Part shown: in pieces, positions 32,316-38,269 of the stretch
Layout of the letters: each line of letters opens with the position of its first letter
How positions within the stretch are numbered: the first letter of the stretch is position 1
NCBI GenBank assembly: GCA_964413525.1
Contig: CAYPTI010000003.1
Span: 1-38,269 of the forward strand
DNA length: 38,269 nt
Direction of reading: 5' to 3'
DNA from: CAYPTI01 sp964413525 [NCBI: uncultured bacterium]
Lineage (GTDB): Bacteria; T1Sed10-126
Position numbers and translations under genes: made by a program
Notes under the pieces: generated by a model
What the model saw: the letters and a program-made list of their open reading frames with translations, nothing else
Databases searched by the model: none
Told to the model about the DNA's origin: nothing

Positions 32316-34097
32316 ATGATTCCCATGTTCGACGCCGACGATATACGAAACCTGGCCATTATTGCGCACGTTGACCACGGCAAAACCACCCTGGTGGATC
32401 ACATGCTTCGTCAGAGCGGCGTGTTTCGACCCCACCAGGAGGTTGAGGACCGGGTGATGGACTCCGGGGACCTCGAACAGGAACGCGGCATCACCATTTC
32501 CTCCAAGCCCGCGGCGATTCTCCACGGCAACACCAAGATCAACCTGGTCGACACGCCGGGTCACAGCGACTTCGGCGGCGAGGTGGAGCGGGTGCTCAAC
32601 ATGGTGGAGGGGGCCCTGCTTCTGGTCGACGCGGCGGAGGGTCCCCTGCCTCAGACCCGATTCGTGCTGGACAAAGCCCTAAAACAGGGGCTTTCAATCG
32701 TTCTGTGCGTGAACAAAATTGACCGGGACGAAGCCCGGATCAGTGACGTCGTTGATGAGGTGTTTGAGCTGTTCATGGAACTCGGGGCCAGCGACGACCA
32801 GCTGGACTTCCCGATCATTTACAGCTCGGCCATTCAGGGGATCGCGGTTAATGACCCCGACGACCCATGGGAGAACCTGGAACCCCTGTTCGAAACCATC
32901 AAGCAGACCGTCCCTCCGCCGGAGGTCGATCCCGACGCCCCCCTCCAGATGCTGGTGTCCGATCGCGGTCACGACGAGTTCGTTGGCCGGCTGGCGTTCG
33001 GACGGATTCACGCTGGAACCCTCGAGACCGGTCAAACCATCCGGGTCTGTCGCGAGGACGCCGATCCGGTGGATACCACGGTGAGCGCCCTGTACGTCCA
33101 CGAAGGTCTTCAGAAGCAGGAAGTCGACCGGGTACAGGCGGGGGAAATTGTCGCCGTGGCGGGCAGCGGCGAGGTCGAAATTGGAGACACCATTACCAGT
33201 CCGGAGAACCCCCGGCCCCTTCCCCGCATCTCCGTGGAACAACCGACCGTGAGCGTTGAAATTATGCCCAACGACGGCCCCTTCTCCGGTCGGGAGGGAG
33301 AATTCGTAACCGGGCGAAAATTGCTGGAACGGCTGCGGCTGGAGGACCAGACCAACGTGGCGATTCGCCTCCAGGAGCAGGGATCGGAACGATGGAAGCT
33401 CCACGGACGGGGGCAGCTCCAGCTCGCGGTTCTCCTCGAGGAAATTCGCCGGGAGGGCTACGAACTGCTGGTCGGCAAACCCGAAGTCCTTACGGTCCAG
33501 ACCAACGGGACGGTGAAGGAACCGATCGAACGGGCCATCGTGGACGTCCCGGAACCCTACGTGGGGGCGGTCACCGAGAGCCTCGGCAACCGGCGCGGCC
33601 AGATGCAACAGTACGAATCCATGGAGGGCGACCGGGTTCGCCTGGAGTTCACCGTTCCCACCCGGGGCCTCATCGGGTATCGGTCCCGGTTCCAGACCGA
33701 AACACGCGGAAGCGGAATCTTAACCACCACCTTCGAGGAGTACAGCCCGATGGGAGAGCCGATCGCCGGTCGCGGCACCGGCGCCCTCATCGCGGACCGG
33801 GGCGGAACCGCCACAAGCTACGCCCTCAAGAAGCTGTCGGACCGGGGACAATTCTTCGTCGAACCGGGCACCGAGTGTTACGAGGGCATGATCGTGGGAG
33901 AACACAACCGGAAGGAAGACCTCACGGTCAACATCACGAAGGAAAAACAACTGACCAACTTCCGGGCCGCCGGATCCGACGACACGGTGCAGCTTGAACC
34001 GCCGGTACCCGTGGACATTGAGTTTGCTCTGGAGTGGATCACGGAGGACGAACTGGTGGAGATCACCCCCCGGGACGTTCGACTCCGGACGCGTTAA
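32316..34097 (+). CDS. typA: Ribosome-associated GTPase TypA/BipA
   Basis: TypA is a translational GTPase involved in 50S assembly and stress adaptation. The 593-residue product has G1 AHVDHGKTTLVDHMLRQSG, G2 ERGITI, G3 DTPGHSDFGGEVERVLNMVE, G4 NKIDRDEARI and G5 YSSAIQG. Domains II, III and V follow, and then the BipA-specific C-terminal domain (PTRGLIGYRSRFQTETRGSG; MIVGEHNRKEDLTVNITKEK). The start is ATG 32316 with a weak GGA 4-5 bases upstream; ATG 32325 is the alternative and begins the family-like MFDADDIRNLAIIAHVDHG. It is divergent from glnA. Confidence 0.96.
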   Translation: MIPMFDADDIRNLAIIAHVDHGKTTLVDHMLRQSGVFRPHQEVEDRVMDSGDLEQERGITISSKPAAILHGNTKINLVDTPGHSDFGGEVERVLNMVEGALLLVDAAEGPLPQTRFVLDKALKQGLSIVLCVNKIDRDEARISDVVDEVFELFMELGASDDQLDFPIIYSSAIQGIAVNDPDDPWENLEPLFETIKQTVPPPEVDPDAPLQMLVSDRGHDEFVGRLAFGRIHAGTLETGQTIRVCREDADPVDTTVSALYVHEGLQKQEVDRVQAGEIVAVAGSGEVEIGDTITSPENPRPLPRISVEQPTVSVEIMPNDGPFSGREGEFVTGRKLLERLRLEDQTNVAIRLQEQGSERWKLHGRGQLQLAVLLEEIRREGYELLVGKPEVLTVQTNGTVKEPIERAIVDVPEPYVGAVTESLGNRRGQMQQYESMEGDRVRLEFTVPTRGLIGYRSRFQTETRGSGILTTTFEEYSPMGEPIAGRGTGALIADRGGTATSYALKKLSDRGQFFVEPGTECYEGMIVGEHNRKEDLTVNITKEKQLTNFRAAGSDDTVQLEPPVPVDIEFALEWITEDELVEITPRDVRLRTR

Positions 34098-34125
34098 TCA
34101 AACCAACGTACTGTAAACGATTGTG

Positions 34126-34314
34126 TCCCGCATGGTGTGTAAATACGGTCTCCAAACGGATTTGATTTCTCCGTCCCGGAATCAACCGTCACGAACGACC
34201 CGAATCGACGCGGTATAAGGTTCCTTGATCCGGGAAACGAAATCACACCTCGGGCACGTACGTCGTGCATCCGGAACCGGTCGACCGAGAAGGATGTGCG
34301 GAGGTCGTTTTTAC
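34126..34314 (-). repeat. Dispersed intergenic repeat, copy 2
   Basis: This lies in the 324-bp space between typA and the CoA-binding gene and aligns with copy 1 over its full length (TCCCGCATGGTGTG, CCGTCCCGGAATCAACCGT, TATAAGGTTCCT, ACCGAGAAGGATG, TTTTTAC). The minus-strand direction shares GATTTCGTTTCCCGGATC and CCGCGTCGATTC-like blocks with copy 3. No reading frame with coding character is conserved. Confidence 0.75.
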
Positions 34315-34421
34315 CTACAACAGGGGCAGTGACCCTGTAAAAGGAGGGACCATGGGAGATTGTTCGATTCCAGCGGCCTGATTCGACCGCAACGATCATC
34401 CGTACGGAGGGAGGATTCATC

Positions 34422-34841
34422 ATGGACAACGAACGGATCGACCGGCTGCTCGAAACAACCCGGGTGATCGCCGTCGTCGGCTGTTCCGGAACGCCGTCCA
34501 AGGAAGCCCACCGGGTTCCTTCCTTCGTCCAGGATCAGGGCTACGATGTGGTGCCGGTGAACCCGAACCACGACGAACTCCTCGGGGTTCCCTGCTACCC
34601 CGATCTCTCGACCGCCCGGGACCGTCATCCGGACCCAATCCAGATGGTGAACGTCTTTCGGCCCGCTCCGGAGACCCCTGCCATCGCCCGCCAGACCGTA
34701 GACATCGGAGCAGAAGCCCTCTGGCTCCAGCTCGGCATCCGCCATCCCGAATCCCGGTCCATCGCGGACGAGGCCGGACTGGACTACGTGGAGGACCGCT
34801 GCATCTACCAGGAACTGAACCGGCGGATGACGTCTTCCTGA
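34422..34841 (+). CDS. CoA-binding-domain protein (YccU-like)
   Basis: A 139-residue single-domain Rossmann protein of the CoA_binding_2 type. It reads VIAVVGCSGTPSKEAHRVPS, then GYDVVPVNPNHDELLGVPCY, IQMVNVFRPAPETPAIARQT and EALWLQLGIRHPESRSIADE, ending with YVEDRCIYQE. These are the hallmarks of small CoA-binding proteins of unknown physiological role. ATG 34422 has GGAGG 7 bases upstream. A regulatory or protein-CoA role is likely; the lack of a ligase domain separates it from acyl-CoA synthetases. Confidence 0.9.
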   Translation: MDNERIDRLLETTRVIAVVGCSGTPSKEAHRVPSFVQDQGYDVVPVNPNHDELLGVPCYPDLSTARDRHPDPIQMVNVFRPAPETPAIARQTVDIGAEALWLQLGIRHPESRSIADEAGLDYVEDRCIYQELNRRMTSS

Positions 34842-34870
34842 CTCGTTTTCTTGCCGGGTTGGTGGTCCGG

Positions 34871-36304
34871 CTACCGATTCATCGTGGCGCCCGAACCATC
34901 CGAGCTTGAGGCGACCGTCTGGATGTACTCCCGCTTCCACCACCGTCCGGAATTCCATAGTTCGCCGGGGTCGGTGAATTCATACCGGTAACGCTGGATT
35001 CGAATCTCCTCGGGTCCCGGTTCGCCGGCGAACGGATTGGTCCGGAGCAACTGACTGAAGGTCTCCTCGTTTTCGAGCAATTTTTCCATCATCCCGAACA
35101 ACCAGCCAGGAGGCCGGCGTTTCATCGCCGCGAACCACAGCTGCCAGTCCAGACGTAGGTGGTAGGGTGCCCACTGTGGGGGACATCGTTCCGGGTCGGT
35201 GGGTTTGCCCTTGAACTCGTAGGTTTTCCATTCTCCGTCCCGGCACCGCCCCTCCACCACCAGTTCGTACCGGTTGCGGGTGATGGAACCGAAAGCTCCG
35301 TAGGTGTTCACCAGATTCAGCGGATCAAACCCCGCGTTCATCAGTTGATTTTCGGACAGCAGGTTCCGCGCCGGATAGTAACTCAGGATCAGAACCAGGA
35401 GACCGAACAGCACGATGACCCAGCCGTGAACCGGGTACATCTCATGAAGTCCGGCGGGAGCCAGCCATCCGAACGCATCGGAATAAAACCAGTCGGGGAT
35501 CAGGGGCAAAGCCACCACCGCGGTCAAAAAATTCAACCAGGAGAAATTTCCGGTGAGCATCAGCCAGCCCTGGAACCCGATGGTTAGCAGCCCGGCGAAG
35601 CCGGCGGCGGGCTGCGGAACAAAGTACAAAAATGGCACGACGAGTTCGACCAGATGGTTGGCCGCTACCTCCAGTTTATGCCACCAGCGGGGCAAATGGT
35701 GGGCGAACCAGCTCAACGGATTGGGCATCGGCTGGGTTTCGTAATGGTAGTCCATGCAGGTCAGGTTCCTCCAGCACCGATCTCCACGGATCTTGATTAA
35801 CCCGGCGCCGAACATCACCCGGAACAACAACCAGGCAAACAACACCAGCACCAGATCCGGGACCTCCTGATAGGCCCCTCCGAGAAAAACCGCCAGAACC
35901 CCGGTTTCGCAGAGGAACGACTCCCATCCGTACCCGTAAAATAACCGGCCAACCTTCACGAGGGACAGGTACAGAGCCCAGAGAACCAGCAGGACGAGGG
36001 ACGTGACCACGGTCCCCAGCCACTCCACCCCCAGAAACCCAATCCCCGACAGAATCAGACCCGCGACCGAGACCTGCCTGACAGCCTCGTCGTTCGGAAA
36101 GAAATGGAACACCGAGGGGGTTTCTCGAAAGCTCGACCGCTCGATCAGGTCGGTAAAGGGGAGGATGCCCTCCTCCCCCGCCAGGGGAAGAAACTGGCGG
36201 TAGACCGCGAGAAAAGCCAGAAAATACGTCAGATACAGACCACGATAAAACAGGAACCGGGCAACCCAGTACTGGTCGGAGCCGGAGATCAGAAGGTCAA
36301 CCAA
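34871..36304 (-). CDS. Lipase maturation factor (LMF1-like) family membrane protein
   Basis: LMF1 in animals is an ER membrane chaperone for lipases; bacterial homologues are poorly studied. The product (about 477 residues) has at least eight membrane spans and the family signatures FLFYRGLYLTYFLAFLAVYR, YGYGWESFLCETGVLAVFLG, FGAGLIKIRGDRCWRNLTCM, DYHYETQPMPNPLSWFAHHL, NTYGAFGSITRNRYELVVEG, YHLRLDWQLWFAAMKRRP and LLRTNPFAGEPGPEEIRIQR. No ATG is in frame at the start. TTG 36304 has GAGG 9 bases upstream; TTG 36328 is an alternative without an SD. A short upstream ORF overlaps this start. Confidence 0.88.
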   Translation of the reverse strand: MVDLLISGSDQYWVARFLFYRGLYLTYFLAFLAVYRQFLPLAGEEGILPFTDLIERSSFRETPSVFHFFPNDEAVRQVSVAGLILSGIGFLGVEWLGTVVTSLVLLVLWALYLSLVKVGRLFYGYGWESFLCETGVLAVFLGGAYQEVPDLVLVLFAWLLFRVMFGAGLIKIRGDRCWRNLTCMDYHYETQPMPNPLSWFAHHLPRWWHKLEVAANHLVELVVPFLYFVPQPAAGFAGLLTIGFQGWLMLTGNFSWLNFLTAVVALPLIPDWFYSDAFGWLAPAGLHEMYPVHGWVIVLFGLLVLILSYYPARNLLSENQLMNAGFDPLNLVNTYGAFGSITRNRYELVVEGRCRDGEWKTYEFKGKPTDPERCPPQWAPYHLRLDWQLWFAAMKRRPPGWLFGMMEKLLENEETFSQLLRTNPFAGEPGPEEIRIQRYRYEFTDPGELWNSGRWWKREYIQTVASSSDGSGATMNR

Positions 36305-36375
36305 CTCAATCCACCTCGTCGACGGCAACGGCGAACGAATGTCAGGTCAGGCCACGAATCCACGTAAACCCTCAT
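36289..36375 (-). CDS. Possible 28-residue leader peptide overlapping the LMF-like start
   Basis: ATG 36375 has an excellent SD (AGGAGA, 6 bases upstream). Its frame, starting MRVYVDSWPDLTFVRRCRRR, ends at TGA 36289, 13 bases inside the LMF-like gene read from 36304. Either it is a coupled leader peptide or the real LMF start is this ATG and a one-base frameshift (biological or sequencing) separates the two frames. Confidence 0.4.
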   Translation of the reverse strand: MRVYVDSWPDLTFVRRCRRRGGLSWLTF

Positions 36376-36582
36376 AATATTTCTCCTGAGGTAGAACGAA
36401 AGAATTTTCGGTGAGAAGTGAGGTCCAACCGGATGCCAAACCGGCGTGCCGGACAGGACCGGGTGCTTTCTCGGGTTGAGAGCCGTCACAAACAAATCGG
36501 TTTCCCGTCCGACGGATCTCCGGAAAAAGTCCGTAAACAGAGAGAAATGGTACCGGCGCACGAGGTAACGGTAGAGGATCGT

Positions 36583-37458
36583 TCAGCCGGGGAACTCAAA
36601 CGTTATTTTGCTCTCATCATCGGTATATATTTCCTGATTCTCCCCTTCCTTGATCCGGCCGAAAAGGTGATGTTCCACGTCGAGTTTCTCCCGGATGATG
36701 GAACGGTTTGATTCGTCGAGTTCAACCCCGATGCTGTTGCGTCCCTCCTCCCGGGCGGCGAGGGTCGTGGTCCCGCTGCCGAGAAACGGGTCCAGCACGG
36801 TCTCCCCGGAAAACGAGTACATCTTGATCAACCGCCGGGGCAACTCCTTTGGAAACTTGGCCACGTGATCATCCTGCCGGTCAGGCGGGAGTTCCCAGAT
36901 CCCCCGAAACCAGCGGGAGCGCTGTTGTTTGGTCAGTCGACTTTTTTCCCGGGCCTCCTCGTCGGGTCGAGGCCAGTCCCCCCGCTTCCGAAACAGCAAA
37001 ATATACTCATGTTCGTAGGTTACGTGGCCGTCCTTCGGGTAGTAGGTCGATCCCATCCACAGGCCTCCCCCGCTCGTGTTGGTTGTGGACACCTTCCGCC
37101 AGATGATGTTGCCCATGAAGTCAAACCCGAGTTCCCGTCCGATCCGGATGGTGTCGGCGGGAATCGGCTTCACCCGATACCGGTCGTAGTCCTCCGCCCG
37201 GAGGTACTGGTCCCCGATGTTGATCGCCAGTCGACAGCCCGACATCAACAGCCGATGGCACTCCGACCAGACAGACTTCAAATCCCCAAGATAGTCATCG
37301 TACGGCTGATCCGCACCGATCTGGCCCTCGGTTTCGTAATCTTTGATCTGCCAGTACGGGGGCGACGTCACCACCAGCCCGACGGACTCGTCAGGGATCT
37401 CCGGCAAGACGTCAAGTGCGTTTCCGAAAAGTACCCGGTGCGTGGTTGGAGGTTTCAA
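36583..37458 (-). CDS. Site-specific DNA methyltransferase (beta class, N4-cytosine or N6-adenine)
   Basis: It transfers a methyl group from S-adenosylmethionine to an exocyclic amino group in DNA. From TTG 37458 the protein (291 residues, MKPPTTHRVLFGNALDVLPE) has catalytic motif IV TSPPYW at 31-36 and the SAM-binding FxGxG motif DPFLGSGTTTLAA at about 223-235. The IV-before-I order is the beta class. SPPYW is common in N4-cytosine enzymes. SD GGAGAGG lies 5 bases upstream. TTG 37488 (after GGAG) and GTG 37587 are longer alternatives. No restriction endonuclease gene is adjacent, so it may be solitary. Confidence 0.88.
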   Translation of the reverse strand: MKPPTTHRVLFGNALDVLPEIPDESVGLVVTSPPYWQIKDYETEGQIGADQPYDDYLGDLKSVWSECHRLLMSGCRLAINIGDQYLRAEDYDRYRVKPIPADTIRIGRELGFDFMGNIIWRKVSTTNTSGGGLWMGSTYYPKDGHVTYEHEYILLFRKRGDWPRPDEEAREKSRLTKQQRSRWFRGIWELPPDRQDDHVAKFPKELPRRLIKMYSFSGETVLDPFLGSGTTTLAAREEGRNSIGVELDESNRSIIREKLDVEHHLFGRIKEGENQEIYTDDESKITFEFPG

Positions 37459-37627
37459 CGTTCCCTCTCCAGAATCGGGGCTGACCAAACGGACGTTCTC
37501 CTCGAGCTGGTTCCACCCGTGTGGAGATCCCGGCTGAGGAGGTGTTGTCACCACGCACCGTAACAAACCGGGGTCGGTTTGAACCACGAAGGTATGACGT
37601 TTACCCGGAAGCAGGAACGTTCGGGAG

Positions 37628-37765
37628 CTGACCGCCGAGGTGATTTTTATCTCCCGGATCGGGAGCTTTATCCCGCGTCAATTCAGGACGTTCGTTCCGT
37701 TTTGTGACCTAAGATTGGATCTGGATCGGCGAAATCAAACCGCTCGGAGGCCGTGTGGACATAAA
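37628..37765 (+). repeat. Dispersed intergenic repeat, copy 3 (opposite orientation)
   Basis: In the space between the EAL and methyltransferase genes, the plus strand aligns with the minus strand of copies 1 and 2: CCGAGGTGATTT, TCCCGGATC, TTATCCCGCGTCAATTC, then GATCGGCGAAATCAAACCG and GGAGGCCGTGTGGACA. It is more diverged and shorter than the other two. Confidence 0.65.
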
Positions 37766-37808
37766 ATAGGAACAGAACAAAGGAGGGCAACGAGGTTCGC
37801 GAGGTCGA

Positions 37809-38269
37809 TCAGCGGGCGGAGACGAACTCCTTCAGTTCCCGGGCGGGGAGGGGTCTGCTGTAGAAGTAGCCCTGAGCGTAATCACAGTTGAGTCGGTTGA
37901 GAAACTCGACTTCCTTCCGACGCTCGGGACCTTCGGCGACAATCTCCAGATCAAGTTCCCGGGCAAGTTCAAAGATCGCCCGGACAAGCTTTTGATTCGA
38001 CGGTTCCCGATCAATATCGGCAATGTAGTCGCGGTCGACCTTGACCACGTCGAGCGGAAACCGGCTGAGATACTCGAGCGAGGAGTACCCGGTACCGAAA
38101 TCGTCGAGGGCGACCCTCACGTTCCTTTCATGAACCTGGTTGAGAAGCACGAGCGCGTGATCGACATCCCCCAGCGCGTGCTGCTCGGTTACCTCCAGTT
38201 CCAGCTTGGAGGGAGGAACGTCGAACCGATCCAGCTGATCTCCGAGGACCTTCACAAAATCGTTCGTCT
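37809..38269 (-). CDS. EAL-domain protein (cyclic-di-GMP phosphodiesterase), C-terminal part
   Basis: EAL domains hydrolyse cyclic-di-GMP to pGpG. The visible 153 codons, open to the right edge, are the C-terminal half of the domain: SKLELEVTEQHAL (metal-binding Glu), VRVALDDFGTGYSSLEYLSR (metal-binding Asp pair in DDFGTG), VVKVDRDYI (catalytic Lys), LEIVAEGPERRKEVEFL and CDYAQGYFYSRPLPARELKE. All these conserved residues are intact, so an active enzyme is likely, provided the missing N-terminal EAL motif is present. Upstream sensor or GGDEF domains cannot be seen. Confidence 0.9.
   Translation of the reverse strand, partial: TNDFVKVLGDQLDRFDVPPSKLELEVTEQHALGDVDHALVLLNQVHERNVRVALDDFGTGYSSLEYLSRFPLDVVKVDRDYIADIDREPSNQKLVRAIFELARELDLEIVAEGPERRKEVEFLNRLNCDYAQGYFYSRPLPARELKEFVSAR

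Noticed and set aside
36400-36560. Possible fourth copy of the dispersed repeat upstream of the LMF-like gene
   Set aside because: Only a short stretch (GACGGGAAACCGATTTG-like on the minus strand) resembles the repeat; the blocks are not in consistent order.
1-38269. CRISPR array, rRNA genes, prophage or toxin-antitoxin pair
   Set aside because: No regularly spaced direct repeats, no rRNA-like sequence and no phage or toxin-antitoxin motifs were seen on reading both strands.

Overview
The window is GC-rich bacterial chromosome, densely coded, mostly on the minus strand. The proteins are strikingly acidic: IF-2, NusA, FtsK and RodZ carry Glu/Asp/Ser-rich stretches, and starts are often GTG or TTG after strong GGAGG-type Shine-Dalgarno (SD) sites. 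An acidic proteome, a LolA-like envelope protein and RodZ suggest a halophilic diderm. The gene order (rimP-nusA-infB-ylxP-rbfA-nrnA-ribF-rpsO-pnp, ftsK, rodZ, pgsA, coaD-pta) resembles that of Firmicutes/Halanaerobia-type bacteria, but a deep-branching halophilic lineage fits equally well. The taxonomic call is inference only.

Region 1 (1-16.7 kb, all minus) is housekeeping. Transcription starts before rimP and runs through nusA, infB, ylxP, rbfA, nrnA, ribF, rpsO and pnp, with 4-bp or longer overlaps between many genes. It continues into an envelope/division block: ftsK, a LolA-like gene, rodZ, pgsA and pgpA. Then come htpX, coaD and a truncated pta. ylxR, ylxQ and truB, which often sit in this cluster, are absent. 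A perfect 11-bp hairpin lies between rpsO and pnp, where other bacteria have an RNase III site.

Region 2 (16.7-19.7 kb, minus) is a four-gene overlapping operon: HIT hydrolase, 3-methyladenine DNA glycosylase, Smr-domain protein and an FtsA/PilM-like actin-fold protein.

Region 3 (19.7-21.4 kb) is an accessory patch. It holds a frameshifted EAL-domain remnant, a 31-codon membrane mini-gene with a near-perfect SD, and a 981-bp element bounded by perfect 31-bp inverted repeats. The element carries a REP-associated tyrosine transposase (RAYT/Y1) gene broken by one in-frame amber codon. This is the most unusual structure in the window.

Region 4 (21.4-38.3 kb) is mixed. It contains a hotdog thioesterase, an MFS transporter, tRNA-Asn(GTT), an unknown protein, an XdhC-family protein, mfd, an atypical SDR epimerase, type I glutamine synthetase with a good promoter, TypA/BipA, a CoA-binding protein, a lipase-maturation-factor homologue, a solitary DNA methyltransferase and the 3' part of an EAL-domain gene. 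Three intergenic spaces here hold copies of one roughly 140-190-bp dispersed non-coding repeat, and a perfect 36-bp palindrome lies between glnA and the epimerase gene.
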